From: Nitrospirota bacterium
Lineage (GTDB): Bacteria > Nitrospirota > Thermodesulfovibrionia > Thermodesulfovibrionales > Dissulfurispiraceae
Reading direction: 5' to 3'
DNA length: 64,000 bases
NCBI GenBank assembly: GCA_040752355.1
Contig: JBFMHE010000001.1
Coordinates: 310,001 to 374,000, forward strand
This document shows, piece by piece, positions 10,411-20,263 of this stretch. A program made the translations under genes and the position numbers. How positions within the stretch are numbered: the stretch's first letter is position 1; each line of letters begins with the position of its first letter. The notes under the pieces are model-generated. The model made no database searches, was not told where the DNA came from, and was given only the letters and a program-made list of their open reading frames with translations.

Positions 10411-10695
10411 ATGGCACATAAAAAAGGCGTAGGAAGCACGAGAAACGGCCGTGACAGCGAGTCGAAACGGCTCGGAGTGAAGAAGTACGGCGGGCAGGTC
10501 GTCCGCGCCGGCAATATCCTGGTGCGGCAGCGCGGGACCAAATTCCACCAGGGGCTCAATGTCGGCAAAGGGTCCGATGACACGCTCTTCGCCCTGGTCG
10601 ACGGCGTCGTCAGGTTCGAGAGAAAAGACAAGACCAGAATGAAAGTGAGCGTCTACCCGGTAGCGGAGTCCCAGCCGGCGCCGGCGAGCGCGTAA
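10411..10695 (+). CDS. rpmA: 50S ribosomal protein L27
   Basis: 94 residues beginning [16 protein letters not shown], the standard L27 N-terminus that reaches towards the peptidyl-transferase centre. The core [25 protein letters not shown]-type sequence follows. There is no cleavable Firmicutes-type N-terminal extension. It is directly behind rplU, and a terminator-like hairpin follows at 10717. Confidence 0.97.
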   Translation: MAHKKGVGSTRNGRDSESKRLGVKKYGGQVVRAGNILVRQRGTKFHQGLNVGKGSDDTLFALVDGVVRFERKDKTRMKVSVYPVAESQPAPASA

Positions 10696-10716
10696 CAGCA
10701 GAGCGAATCGTTACGA

Positions 10717-10750
10717 GAGGCGGGTCATGACGAGTGACCTGCCTCTTTCA
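10717..10750 (+). terminator. Terminator-like hairpin after rpmA
   Basis: GAGGCGGGTCA (10717-10727) pairs with TGACCTGCCTC (10735-10745) with one G-T pair, followed by TTTCATTTC. It would separate rplU-rpmA from obgE, possibly with readthrough. Confidence 0.65.
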
Positions 10751-10794
10751 TTTCAGCATCACTTCAGTAATCTCATAGTACCCTTTCTTTAACT

Positions 10795-11811
10795 ATGCAA
10801 TTCGTCGATTACGTAAAAATTCAGGTGAAGGCCGGCGACGGCGGGCGGGGATGCGTGAGCTTCCGCCGCGAAAAGTTCGTCCCCCGGGGCGGCCCCAACG
10901 GCGGCGACGGCGGGCGGGGCGGCCATGTCATCCTGCGCACCGACAGAGAGCTGAACACCCTTTACGACTTCCGCTACCGCAAGGAGTATAACGCCGAGCG
11001 CGGAGAGCACGGCAAGGGAAGCAATAAGCACGGCAGGGACGGAGAGGACCTCATCATCCCCGTGCCGGTCGGAACCGTGGTCAGGGATGCCGGGACCAAC
11101 GAGGTGGTCGCGGACCTCGATCACGAGAACCAGGAGCTGATCGTCGTCCGGGGAGGGCGGGGTGGCCTCGGGAACGCCCATTTCGCCACCGCAACGCGCC
11201 AGGCGCCGAAGTTCGCCCAGCCCGGAGAGCCGGGCGAAGCGCGACAGCTCACGCTCGAGTTGAAGCTCCTCGCCGATGTCGGCCTCATCGGATTGCCGAA
11301 CGCCGGGAAGTCGACGCTCATCTCGGTCATCTCCGCAGCCCGTCCGAAGATCGCGGATTATCCTTTCACCACGCTCATCCCCAACCTCGGCGTGGTCAAG
11401 CTCGAGGACTTCCGGAGCTTTGTCGTGGCCGACATCCCGGGGCTGATCGAGGGCGCGCATCGCGGCGCAGGGCTCGGCTTCCAGTTCCTCCGGCATGTGG
11501 AACGGACCTCGCTGCTGCTCCACCTCGTCGACTGCTCTGACCTGCTCACGAGCGACCCTGTCGAGGATTTTGAAAAGATAAACCGAGAATTAGTATTATA
11601 CAGTCCCGAGCTGGAGCACAAGCCGATGGCGGTGGCCGGGACCAAAACAGACCTGGCGCACGAGAAGGCGCGGCTGAATAAGCTCCGCGACTACTGCACG
11701 GCAAAGGGGCTCGATTTCTTCGCGCTCTCCGCTGCGACCGGCGAGGGAGTGCGTGAGCTCGTGATATACCTCGCCGAAAAGGTGAAAGAGCAGCGGAGCA
11801 GCGGTCGATGA
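10795..11811 (+). CDS. obgE: GTPase Obg/CgtA
   Basis: 338 residues. The glycine-rich Obg domain comes first ([19 protein letters not shown]). The G domain follows with Walker [11 protein letters not shown] near residue 165, switch region [16 protein letters not shown], and TKTD for guanine specificity. The C-terminal OCT domain is absent, as in many Gram-negative ObgE proteins of this size. It is an essential GTPase of 50S ribosome assembly and stress signalling. There is little Shine-Dalgarno signal at the ATG. proB follows after 10 bases. Confidence 0.96.
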   Translation: MQFVDYVKIQVKAGDGGRGCVSFRREKFVPRGGPNGGDGGRGGHVILRTDRELNTLYDFRYRKEYNAERGEHGKGSNKHGRDGEDLIIPVPVGTVVRDAGTNEVVADLDHENQELIVVRGGRGGLGNAHFATATRQAPKFAQPGEPGEARQLTLELKLLADVGLIGLPNAGKSTLISVISAARPKIADYPFTTLIPNLGVVKLEDFRSFVVADIPGLIEGAHRGAGLGFQFLRHVERTSLLLHLVDCSDLLTSDPVEDFEKINRELVLYSPELEHKPMAVAGTKTDLAHEKARLNKLRDYCTAKGLDFFALSAATGEGVRELVIYLAEKVKEQRSSGR

Positions 11812-11821
11812 AGGTGACAGC

Positions 11822-12922
11822 ATGAGCAGAGTCGTCATAAAGATCGGCAGCAACATCCTGGCCGACGCCTTGGGCGGATTAAACCAGAAGCGGATATCCT
11901 CCATCGCCCGCGATGTCTCGGAGGTCTGCGCTCAAGGGCACGAAGTGGTCATCGTCTCCTCCGGCGCCGTCGCCGCAGGCATGAAGAAGCTCGGGCTCAA
12001 GGAGAAGCCGAAAGAGATACGCCTCAAGCAGGCCGCTGCTGCGGTGGGACAGTCATCGCTCATGTGGGCTTATGAGAAGAGCTTCGAGCGCCACAAGCGC
12101 AAAGTCGCGCAGGTGCTGCTCACGCGCGAGGACTTCTCCGACCGCGAGCGCTATCTCAATGCGAAGAACACGCTCGTGACGATCCTCTCCTACGGCGTCA
12201 TCCCGGTCATCAACGAGAACGATACCGTCGCCACAGCCGAGATCAAATTCGGCGACAACGACCAGCTCGCCGCCCTCGTCTCGGGCCTCATCGATGCCGA
12301 ACGCCTCATCATCCTTTCTGACGTTGACGGCCTCTATCCCGTCGATCCCCGGCAGGACCCCGACGCCGAGGTGATCCCCTATGTGGACGAGATAACGCCC
12401 GAGCTCGAAGCCGCTGCCGGAGGGACCGGCAGCACCGTGGGCACCGGCGGCATGTACTCGAAGATCCTTGCAGCGCGGAAAGCGCTCTCCTACAACATAC
12501 GCGTCAATATCGTCAACGGCCGCAAGAAGGGCCTCATCGCCTCGCTTCTGCAGGGCGGCCACGCCGGCACCGAGTTCAGGCCGAAGGCGAAGAGCATCTC
12601 TTCCCGGAAAGGCTGGATCGCCTATGCCGTGAAACCCAAGGGCAGCCTCATCATGGACGACGGCGCCGTAAATGCGATCCTGAAATCGGGCAAAAGCCTG
12701 CTCCCCTCCGGCATCGTCACGGTCGAAGGCGCCTTCGACATCGGCGACGCCGTCTACTGCGTAGACTCAAAAGGCGCCCGCATCGCCAAGGGCATCGTCA
12801 ACTATTCCTCCGTCGACATCTCCCGCATCAGAGGCAAAAAGACCTCCGAGATAGAGTCCCTCCTCGGCTACAAATACTCCGACGAGGTTATCCACAGGGA
12901 TAATCTCGTGGTGCTGGCGTAG
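11822..12922 (+). CDS. proB: Glutamate 5-kinase
   Basis: 366 residues, the long bacterial form. An amino-acid kinase domain (VVIKIGSNIL at the start, SSGAVAAGMKKLG, NENDTVATAEIKFGDNDQL, GTGGMYSKILAA) is followed by a C-terminal PUA domain from about residue 275. It phosphorylates glutamate in the first step of proline synthesis. AAGGTGA precedes the ATG. proA is not adjacent; downstream is a repeat-rich transposase locus. Confidence 0.96.
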   Translation: MSRVVIKIGSNILADALGGLNQKRISSIARDVSEVCAQGHEVVIVSSGAVAAGMKKLGLKEKPKEIRLKQAAAAVGQSSLMWAYEKSFERHKRKVAQVLLTREDFSDRERYLNAKNTLVTILSYGVIPVINENDTVATAEIKFGDNDQLAALVSGLIDAERLIILSDVDGLYPVDPRQDPDAEVIPYVDEITPELEAAAGGTGSTVGTGGMYSKILAARKALSYNIRVNIVNGRKKGLIASLLQGGHAGTEFRPKAKSISSRKGWIAYAVKPKGSLIMDDGAVNAILKSGKSLLPSGIVTVEGAFDIGDAVYCVDSKGARIAKGIVNYSSVDISRIRGKKTSEIESLLGYKYSDEVIHRDNLVVLA

Positions 12923-13054
12923 CACTTCGGCTGTCATCCTCTTTCCTTAACCTGTATTCACTTTGCGTCGTTCTTATTATTCGACATAGCCCCGCGTTTC
13001 GTTGAATAAAAGAAACGACTCGATTAAACTTGACCTTAATAAAAATGAAGATAT

Positions 13055-13100
13055 GACGATAAGGATAAGACGATAAGTAAGGACGATAAGGGACGATAAG
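13055..13100 (+). repeat. Short direct repeats GACGATAAG upstream of the transposase element
   Basis: GACGATAAG occurs at 13055, 13069, 13082 and 13092, and again at 13248 in front of the second copy of the element end. The remaining sequence from 12923 to 13054 is A+T-rich with no recognisable gene. Confidence 0.7.
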
Positions 13101-13241
13101 GGTCAGACTTAATACTTGATTAAAGCGTTCGGTTTTGTTACTGTTCTGCATGGCGAGAAAGACGCGTATTGAGTTCGAGGGAGCCCTCTATCACGTCATT
13201 ACACGGGGCAATCAGAAACAGAAGGTCTTCAGAACTAAAGG
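13092..13241 (+). repeat. 156-bp-period duplication of the transposase 5' end, first copy
   Basis: The segment from about 13092 to 13241 recurs from about 13248 with only a few differences. The repeat unit contains the element end GGGTCAGACTTAATACTTGA, a short leader and the first 31 transposase codons. The copies part company after AGAACTAAAG. It looks like a recent tandem duplication or an abortive second insertion. Confidence 0.8.
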
Positions 13242-13275
13242 TCATAAGACGATAAGGGTCAGACTTAATACTTGA
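13150..13275 (+). pseudogene. Truncated 5' fragment of the Y1 transposase
   Basis: From ATG 13150 the frame gives MARKTRIEFEGALYHVITRG and then matches the full transposase up to FRTK. It then runs into the second copy of the element end and stops at 13273-13275 after 41 residues. It lacks the HUH histidines and the catalytic tyrosine, so it cannot be a working transposase. Confidence 0.8.
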
Positions 13276-13305
13276 CTAAAGCGTTCGGTTTTGTTACTGT
13301 TCTGC

Positions 13306-14235
13306 ATGGCGAGAAAGGCGCGTATTGAGTTCGAAGGAGCCCTCTATCACGTCATTACACGGGGCAATCAGAAACAGAAGGTCTTCAGAACTAAAGAGGA
13401 CTTCCAGACCTATCTCGATATACTGCTCCGTTATAAAGATCGACATCGCTTCTCTCTCTATGCCTACGTCCTGATGAACAATCATATTCACCTGCTCATA
13501 GAGACCGCCTCTGTCTCTCTTTCCAAAACCCTCCAGGGCGTCAATCAAACCTATACCATGTACTTCAACCGGAAGTACCGTACCGTTGGGCATCTCTTTC
13601 AGGGGCGCTATAAGGCGATTCTGTGCGAAAAGGATACGTACCTGCTGGCCCTGGTTAAATATATCCACCTGAATCCCGTACGGGCCACCCTGACGCAGAG
13701 TCCTGATAGCTACCCGTGGAGTAGCCATGGAGTGTATATGCGCCCAACTGCAAAAGAGGCTCTAGTGGACACGAGACTTGTCCTGCCGCTGTTCAGCAAA
13801 AGGGAAGAGAGTGCACGGAAACTGTACCGTTCCTTTATGGGGGAGGAGATCAGCATTACGAGGGAAGACGTGTATCGGACAATTGACCAGCGGTTAATAG
13901 GTAGCAGCCGTTTTGTCGAGGAGATTATCGAAAAGCAGAAGGTCCCTCTTGAACGAAAGAGAAGAAAGCATGGGCTTTCTCTTTCGGAAATCGCTCGGGG
14001 CATCGAGAGAGCACATGGTGTCACGCTGAAAGATCTTCGTTCAAAGAGCAGGGTGAAAGAGATTGCTTGGTGCAGGAAGCTGTTGAGCATTGCGGCACTG
14101 GAGTATGGATACAGGGGAAAGGAGGTGGCGGCATTTGTCCACAAAGACCCGGCGATGATCTCACGGCATGTGAGCGAGAGGGCAGAATTGGCGGAGAAGC
14201 TGGAAGTCTTTCTGTTGTCGATAGAAGAGGAGTGA
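13306..14235 (+). CDS. Y1 (HUH) transposase, REP-associated/IS200-like, with DnaA-C-like tail
   Basis: 309 residues. The N-terminal Y1_Tnp domain has GALYHVITRGNQ, the HUH motif NNHIHLLIE (His 60 and 62), HLFQGRYKA, and the likely catalytic tyrosine near 119 in KYIHLNPVRA. From about residue 200 a helical domain resembles the C-terminal DNA-binding part of DnaA (LSEIARGIERAHGV...SISRHV-like). Such proteins cleave single-stranded DNA at hairpin-bearing ends and are often associated with REP sequences. ATG 13306 matches the start of the truncated upstream copy. The gene is intact. Confidence 0.88.
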   Translation: MARKARIEFEGALYHVITRGNQKQKVFRTKEDFQTYLDILLRYKDRHRFSLYAYVLMNNHIHLLIETASVSLSKTLQGVNQTYTMYFNRKYRTVGHLFQGRYKAILCEKDTYLLALVKYIHLNPVRATLTQSPDSYPWSSHGVYMRPTAKEALVDTRLVLPLFSKREESARKLYRSFMGEEISITREDVYRTIDQRLIGSSRFVEEIIEKQKVPLERKRRKHGLSLSEIARGIERAHGVTLKDLRSKSRVKEIAWCRKLLSIAALEYGYRGKEVAAFVHKDPAMISRHVSERAELAEKLEVFLLSIEEE

Positions 14236-14260
14236 AGAGCGGTAGTAATTCAAGTATTAA

Positions 14261-14343
14261 GTCTGACCCCCTTGATCCCTTGAGTCTGACCCCCTTGACT
14301 TGATTAGTCTGACCCCCTTGACTTGATTCATAACCCCCTTGAT
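14261..14343 (+). repeat. Tandem copies of GTCTGACCCCCTTGA at the right end
   Basis: The unit occurs at 14261 (slightly altered after it), 14284-14298 and 14307-14321, with a degenerate fourth copy near 14330. The spacing of the last two full copies is 23 bases. They lie between the transposase stop and the convergent glyS stop. Confidence 0.75.
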
Positions 14344-14356
14344 TCATCCTCTCGTC

Positions 14357-16453
14357 TTACTGTTCGCTCAGTTTCGAGAAGTCGGCGACCTGGAAGGCGA
14401 GGGCCTGTACGCTCTTGATGAGGCCGAGGCGGTTCTGTTTGATCTCTTCGCTTTTATCCATGATGAGGACCTTGTCGAAGAATGTGTTGATCGGCGCCCT
14501 GAGACCGAGGAGCGCTTCTAACGCTTCGGCATACTTTCCTTTGGCGATAGCGGCAGCTACCTTCGGGGCGATAGCAGCGACGGACTTCCGGAGTTCGCGC
14601 TCCTCGTCGTGCGCGAAGAGGTCCTCGCGGACCGGGGGCATATCGCTCTTCGGCGCGATGTTGTTTACCCGCTTGATCGCGAGGAGGAAGGACTCGTAAT
14701 CGGGCCTCGTCTTGAACGCCTGTACCGCATCGAGCCGTTCTTTCACCGCGGCGAGGGGATCGCTGGCGACGAACCGCGTAATCGCCGCAATCGCATCGGG
14801 CGTAGAGCCCGAGGACTGGAAGACCGAGTCGATACGCTGCTCGAAGAACTTGATGAGGTCCGCCATGAGCGTCTCTTTATCGCGGACAGCGAAGGGCTCG
14901 AGCGCCTTGTCGAGGAGCGCCGGGATGCTCATGGGATAACGAGTATTGAGCAGGATGGCGATGATGCCGAAGGTCTGCCTCCTCAGCGCGAAGGGGTCTT
15001 CTGAGCCGGTCGGCGAGAGGCCGATCGAGAAGAAGGAGGCGATATTGTCGAGCTTGTCCGCGAGGCTCACGACCGAACCGGTGGCGGTCCCGGGGACTCT
15101 GTCTCCTGCGTGGCCGGGGAGATACTGCTCGGCGAGCGCTTGGGCGACCTCGTCGGGGTGGCCGTCGTGACGGGCGTAGTAGCTTCCCATGATGCCCTGC
15201 AGCTCGGTGAACTCCCGTACGGCGCCGGTGATAAGGTCGGTCTTCGAGAGCAGGGCGGCGGTATGGGAGTGCTCCTTCTTATCGGGGCAGCAGCGGTCGG
15301 CGATGAAATCCGCCAGCGCGGCAACGCGCATCGTCTTGTCGAAGAGCGTACCGAGTTTGTCGTGGTAGACGACCTTCTTCAGCTCCTCGACCCGGTCGGC
15401 GAGCTTCACCTTCCTGTCCTCGTCAAAATAGAAACGGGCGTCCTCGAAACGCGCCTTGATGACACGCTCGGCGCCTTTCTTCACCATCACGGCATTGCCC
15501 TGCTTGGTGTTGCTCACAATGATGAAGTGGTTGGTGAGCTGTCCTTTCTTCTCTTTGCCCTCGAGGGCAAAATACTTCTGGTGGCCTTTCATGACCGTGA
15601 TCAGCAGCTCCTTCGGAAGGGAGAGATACTCCGCGGGGAAGTCGCCCAGGACCGGCATCGGGTATTCGACGAGGAAGCTCACGTGCTGGAGCAGCTCTTC
15701 GTCTTCGACCGGCACTGCAGCGGCCGAGGCGGCGAGCTTGGCGATGCCTTCTGCGATGATCTTCTTTCTCTCTTCGGGATCGATGACGACGAAGCTGTTC
15801 CTGAGCTGGCTCACGTAGGTCTTGCTGTCCTTGATCTCGAATGCCGCCGGAGCGAGGAACCGGTGTCCCCGCGTGCTGTTGGAGCTCTTGACGCCGTCGA
15901 TGTCAAAGGATATCTTCTTGTTGTTGCAGGTAGCCAGGATCCAGTGGATCGGCCGGGCGAACCTGAAGGTCCCGTCGCCCCAGCGCATCGCCTTGGGGAA
16001 GGAGAGGCTCGCGATGAGCCGGGGCAGCAGCTCGGGCAGCAGCTCTTCCGTAGGCTCGGCCTTCTCTTTGACGACGGCGACCAGGTAGGTCCCTTTCCCC
16101 TTCTCGCGGCGTTCGAGTGCGGTGAGGGAGAGCCCGTGGGTCTTCGCAAAGGCCTCGGCCGCTTTTGTCGGATTCCCCTCCTTGTCGAAGGCAGCGGTGA
16201 CCGGCGGGCCCCATACTTCCTTCTCGGCAGCCTCCTGACTGGCGGCGATCTCGGCTATCAGGGTGAGTCTTCGCGGCGTGGCGAAGGTCTTTATCGAAGC
16301 GACGGGGATGCGGTAATCGGCGAACATGCTCTCCGCTATTTCACGGAGCCTCTCCATCGTCGACGGATAGAACCGGGCCGGTATCTCCTCGGTGCCGATC
16401 TCGAGGAGCAGGAGGGGGGAGGCTGTCGTCTCGGTAGCTTTATTGTGTGTCAT
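14357..16453 (-). CDS. glyS: Glycine--tRNA ligase beta subunit
   Basis: 698 residues, the normal GlyS length. It begins with LLLEIGTEEIPARFYPSTMERL, and has FPKAMRWGDGTFRFARPIHWI, VEYPMPVLGDFPAEYLSLPKELL, and a C-terminal HD-like region with SLADKLDNIASFFSIGLSPTGSEDP and a DALR anticodon-type end. With GlyQ it forms the alpha2beta2 synthetase charging tRNA-Gly. ATG 16453 was chosen because further upstream the frame runs through glyQ; the two genes are 14 bases apart. The 3' end abuts the transposase element. Confidence 0.96.
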   Translation of the reverse strand: MTHNKATETTASPLLLLEIGTEEIPARFYPSTMERLREIAESMFADYRIPVASIKTFATPRRLTLIAEIAASQEAAEKEVWGPPVTAAFDKEGNPTKAAEAFAKTHGLSLTALERREKGKGTYLVAVVKEKAEPTEELLPELLPRLIASLSFPKAMRWGDGTFRFARPIHWILATCNNKKISFDIDGVKSSNSTRGHRFLAPAAFEIKDSKTYVSQLRNSFVVIDPEERKKIIAEGIAKLAASAAAVPVEDEELLQHVSFLVEYPMPVLGDFPAEYLSLPKELLITVMKGHQKYFALEGKEKKGQLTNHFIIVSNTKQGNAVMVKKGAERVIKARFEDARFYFDEDRKVKLADRVEELKKVVYHDKLGTLFDKTMRVAALADFIADRCCPDKKEHSHTAALLSKTDLITGAVREFTELQGIMGSYYARHDGHPDEVAQALAEQYLPGHAGDRVPGTATGSVVSLADKLDNIASFFSIGLSPTGSEDPFALRRQTFGIIAILLNTRYPMSIPALLDKALEPFAVRDKETLMADLIKFFEQRIDSVFQSSGSTPDAIAAITRFVASDPLAAVKERLDAVQAFKTRPDYESFLLAIKRVNNIAPKSDMPPVREDLFAHDEERELRKSVAAIAPKVAAAIAKGKYAEALEALLGLRAPINTFFDKVLIMDKSEEIKQNRLGLIKSVQALAFQVADFSKLSEQ

Positions 16454-16467
16454 ACGCAGTGTCCGGA

Positions 16468-17337
<870 letters not shown>

Positions 17338-17374
17338 GATACCTCTTCTGCAAGAAGATAAGAATGAATAGACA

Positions 17375-17403
17375 TGTTAAATGAAACCTTCTTCCTTTGT
17401 CAA
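17375..17403 (-). promoter_or_regulatory. Putative sigma-70 promoter of glyQS
   Basis: On the minus strand TTGACA (17398-17403) and TTAACA (17375-17380) are 17 bases apart, about 38 bases upstream of the glyQ start codon. Confidence 0.6.
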
Positions 17404-17458
17404 ACAAAGGAGTCCTCCTCATTTCCCCTGGTAGCCTCTCGATTTTCCATCTCTGAAA

Positions 17459-17488
17459 TTGACGGTGCCGGCGCCGGTAAGGTATAAT
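17459..17488 (+). promoter_or_regulatory. Putative sigma-70 promoter of the 17641 gene
   Basis: TTGACG (17459-17464) and a perfect TATAAT (17483-17488) are separated by 18 bases. The spacer contains the palindrome GCCGGCGCCGG. The likely transcript has a leader of about 145 bases before the chosen start. Confidence 0.6.
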
Positions 17489-17640
17489 CACGCCTATGTT
17501 GTTGTCTATGTCTTTGGGTGCATCGCAGTACGCCGCATGGTTTGAAAGCAGGAAAAAGGCAGCTTCCGCTCCGCCCGCGTTTCCTTTCCCTCTGCCTGAG
17601 TGCTCCGCCTGTCTTAAAAAGCATGGATTGCGAGGCGGCG

Positions 17641-18600
17641 ATGCGTGTTCGTAGCGCCGCTGCAGCGCTGATCGTGCTCTTCCTCGTGCTCTGTGCTCCC
17701 CGCAGCTCCCCGCTTGCCGAAGTTCAGGCGAACCATGCCCGAATCGGGGGGGCAGCGCTCCCGTCCGAGTACGGGGAGGTCATCTATCGCTACAATGAGC
17801 GGAGCCCTCACCAGCTCTATGTCATCGGGATCAAGCACCGGAGCACCGCCAACCGCAAGAACGGCCTTTTAACGGCGCGGGCCCAGGCCGAGACCTTCAA
17901 GATCGGCGAGTGGCTTATTCGCAACGAAGGGGTCGAGCTCCTCTTTCCCGAGGGGTTCTTCGAGCGAAGCACGCTCCCCGATGCGGGAGATGCGGGGGCT
18001 CCTTCCCCTCTCGAGGGGCAGGCAACTGCGCGGGAACCGCTCGACCTCTCGATGCTGGAAGCGCGGCTGGGGGACGATTCGGTCTTCGTGAATGCAGAGA
18101 TGCTGCTCGGCGAGCACTACCGTATCAGGAAGAAGCAGGCCGAGGACAGGGAGCTCTACGATGCGGCGAGCGACAGCCTCTCGCGCCTGGAGCAGAGCGA
18201 TAAACGCTCGTATGACTACCTTGCCTTGCTCTCCCGTCTCGAGTACCTGCAGCAGCGCAGGACCGCGGCCATGCTCCAGGCGATTCCCGGGGCGATCGAT
18301 GACGCCTTCACGAAGGGTGAGATCAGGAACAGAAAGGCGCTCCTCACCATAGGGATGAACCATCTCCTCGAGCTTATCACGTACGTCAAAGAGAACAAGA
18401 TCGCCATATACTGCCCGCCTTTTGTCCCCGGGAGCGACAAGGACTATATTGCCGACGTCGCACTCTGCAACGGCGATTTCGGCCTCACCGTCATCATCCC
18501 CCGGGTGCTCGCCGACAACCGTGAGGTGCTGACCATGACGAGGCTGCATACGCTCGTCCCCTCACGCGCAGAAGAGCAGTCTTCTCCTCCCCGTCCTTAG
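17641..18600 (+). CDS. Secreted protein of unknown function (weak TraB/GumN-like features)
   Basis: 319 residues from ATG 17641, beginning with a signal peptide MRVRSAAAALIVLFLVLC. Possible earlier starts are 17623 and 17518. The mature part begins with a strand-rich stretch containing LYVIGIKHRS, faintly like the VIGTxH motif of TraB/PrgY/GumN-type proteins. It then has a helical middle and LLTIGMNHLLELI near the end. I see no catalytic residues that would settle the function. GAGGCGG precedes the start. It is divergent from glyQ. Confidence 0.65.
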   Translation: MRVRSAAAALIVLFLVLCAPRSSPLAEVQANHARIGGAALPSEYGEVIYRYNERSPHQLYVIGIKHRSTANRKNGLLTARAQAETFKIGEWLIRNEGVELLFPEGFFERSTLPDAGDAGAPSPLEGQATAREPLDLSMLEARLGDDSVFVNAEMLLGEHYRIRKKQAEDRELYDAASDSLSRLEQSDKRSYDYLALLSRLEYLQQRRTAAMLQAIPGAIDDAFTKGEIRNRKALLTIGMNHLLELITYVKENKIAIYCPPFVPGSDKDYIADVALCNGDFGLTVIIPRVLADNREVLTMTRLHTLVPSRAEEQSSPPRP

Positions 18601-18675
18601 CTCCAGCCGTCGAAAGCATTTCAAAAAAAAAGCCGTTTGTTTATAATTTAAGATAATTGTTCGAGGTGGTGCAGT

Positions 18676-18879
18676 ATGAAGCTCTGTTGTCCTGTCTGCA
18701 AGAGAACAACGACCTGGGAGGAGAACCCGTGGAGGCCGTTCTGTTCCGAGCGATGCAAGCTCGTCGATCTCGGCAAATGGGCTGCGGAAGAGTACAAGGT
18801 CCCCGGAGAGCCGTCCCGGGATGAAGAGAACGAGCGGTCCGGAGAGGACCGGGAAGCCGGAGAGACGAGAAATACATAA
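18676..18879 (+). CDS. yacG: YacG family zinc-binding protein (DNA gyrase inhibitor)
   Basis: 67 residues with CPVC near residue 5 and [15 protein letters not shown], the four-cysteine zinc site and helix of YacG. A typical acidic C-terminal tail follows. E. coli YacG binds GyrB and inhibits gyrase. The start codon follows GAGGTGGTGC. dapB begins 20 bases downstream. Confidence 0.9.
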   Translation: MKLCCPVCKRTTTWEENPWRPFCSERCKLVDLGKWAAEEYKVPGEPSRDEENERSGEDREAGETRNT

Positions 18880-18899
18880 ATACACGCGAGGAGGATTCG

Positions 18900-19703
18900 A
18901 TGGTACGCATAGGGGTTACCGGTGCAACGGGGAGGATGGGCAGCAGGATCGCGGCGCTGGCGAAGGAGCATCACGGCATAACGCTCGCCGCCGCGATCGA
19001 GAGGAAGGGGCACGAGGGCGTCGGCAAGGATATCGGCCAGCTCCTCGGCATCGGCGAGACCGGCGTGGCGCTTGCGGACTCAATCGATTCCGTTATCGGG
19101 CAGTGCGACGTGATCATCGACTTCACCTCCACGGCCGCCACGCTGCAGCACGCGAAGCGGGCGGCGCGTGAGAAAAAGGCGATGGTCATCGGCACCACCG
19201 GCTTCTCGAAGGAGGAGGTGGCGACGATCAAAGAGCTGAGCGCCTCCCTGCCGGTCGTGCTCGCGCCCAATATGAGCGTCGGCGTGAATCTCCTCCTGAA
19301 GGTTCTCCAGGATATCGCCAGGGTCCTCGGCGACGACTACGACATCGAGATCGTCGAGGCCCACCACCGGCTGAAGAAGGACGCCCCGAGCGGCACGGCG
19401 CTGAAGATGGCCCAGGTCATCGCCGAAGCGGTCGACCGGAACCTCGACGAGGTCGCCGTTTATGCGAGAAAGGGGCTCATAGGGGAGCGGACCAAAAAAG
19501 AGATCGGCATACAGACGGTGCGCGCCGGGGATATTGTCGGGGAACATACGGTGCTCTTCGGCGGACTGGGAGAGCGCATCGAGGTGACCCACAAGGCGTC
19601 GAGCAGGGACACCTTTGCGCGGGGCGCCCTCAAAGCAGCGTTATGGATTTCTGGCAGGAAGCCGGGGCTCTACGATATGCAGGATGTGCTGGGACTCAAA
19701 TAA
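18900..19703 (+). CDS. dapB: 4-hydroxy-tetrahydrodipicolinate reductase
   Basis: 267 residues. The N-terminal nucleotide-binding VRIGVTGATGRMGSRI, IDFTSTAATLQH, the GTTGFSKEE loop, the active-site EAHHRLKKDAPSGTALKM with its His-His and Lys, and the C-terminal FARGALKAALWISGRKPGLYDMQDVLGL are all typical. It catalyses the NAD(P)H-dependent step of lysine and meso-diaminopimelate synthesis. No other dap gene is adjacent. GAGGAGG lies just upstream of the ATG. Confidence 0.97.
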   Translation: MVRIGVTGATGRMGSRIAALAKEHHGITLAAAIERKGHEGVGKDIGQLLGIGETGVALADSIDSVIGQCDVIIDFTSTAATLQHAKRAAREKKAMVIGTTGFSKEEVATIKELSASLPVVLAPNMSVGVNLLLKVLQDIARVLGDDYDIEIVEAHHRLKKDAPSGTALKMAQVIAEAVDRNLDEVAVYARKGLIGERTKKEIGIQTVRAGDIVGEHTVLFGGLGERIEVTHKASSRDTFARGALKAALWISGRKPGLYDMQDVLGLK

Positions 19704-19764
19704 AGCTCACGGCTGATAGCCCATAGCATAAGGTGTGCTGCGAGCTATCAGCCCCCGTGCTTTA
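19702..19764. terminator. Long hairpin between convergent dapB and ferritin-like gene
   Basis: CACGGCTGATAGC pairs with GCTATCAGCCCCCGTG around a loop of about 23 bases. Flanking AAAGC and GCTTTAT let it act in both directions. The repeated AGC/GCT heptads resemble the array at 59493-59601. Confidence 0.55.
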
Positions 19765-20247
19765 TCCCTCGACGATGCTGTGCTCCTGCCACATGAACCA
19801 GTTGCCCGTGTCTTTCATGAAGCTGTAGGTGTTCGAGAAGATGGCGAAGTGCTGCTCCTCCTCGCGCACGAGGCGCTCGAAGAGCTTTTTCTCTTTCTCG
19901 GTCGAAGCTTCCGCGGCGGCTTTCCGGTAAAAGGCCGCTCCCTCCTTCTCCATCTGCATCGCTATCTTGAAGGCTTCCATCTCGTCGCTGGTAGCGCTCA
20001 CCCGCTGCATCATCTGGTCTTTCATCTGCTCGAAGATGGTCTTGACCTGCCCCACGGGGCTCGCCTCCTTGAAGGTGAGCTCCAGCCCTCTGAGCAGCTG
20101 GTTGAGCATCTCTATATGGCGCTTCTCATCCTCTGCAATGGACAGGAACATCTTCCTGCCCACGGGATAGTTCGTCCTATCCGCTGCCTCGCTGTAGAAC
20201 GTTACGGCGTCCGTCTCCATTTTCAACGATACTTCGATAGAATTCAT
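19762..20247 (-). CDS. Ferritin-like diiron protein (rubrerythrin domain without rubredoxin)
   Basis: 161 residues forming a four-helix bundle. Iron-ligand motifs are seen as METDAVTFY, EDEKRHIEML, MEKEGAAFY and REEEQHFAIF, the paired E...ExxH arrangement of rubrerythrin/ferritin-like proteins. The C-terminal rubredoxin domain of true rubrerythrins is missing. A separate rubredoxin gene lies just upstream in the same direction (16-base gap), which would supply the electron-transfer partner. A likely role is peroxide or oxygen detoxification in an anaerobe (inference). Confidence 0.88.
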   Translation of the reverse strand: MNSIEVSLKMETDAVTFYSEAADRTNYPVGRKMFLSIAEDEKRHIEMLNQLLRGLELTFKEASPVGQVKTIFEQMKDQMMQRVSATSDEMEAFKIAMQMEKEGAAFYRKAAAEASTEKEKKLFERLVREEEQHFAIFSNTYSFMKDTGNWFMWQEHSIVEG

Positions 20248-20263
20248 GGCGCCTCCCCGGAGT

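Larger units (their letters stand above)
13100..14343 (+). mobile_element. Y1 transposase element with inverted ends
   Basis: The left end GGGTCAGACTTAATACTTGA (13100-13119, repeated at 13256-13275) is the exact reverse complement of 14250-14269, just after the transposase stop. Outside the right end are further copies of GTCTGACCCCCTTGA. The boundaries are my estimate; no target-site duplication was identified. Confidence 0.65.
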
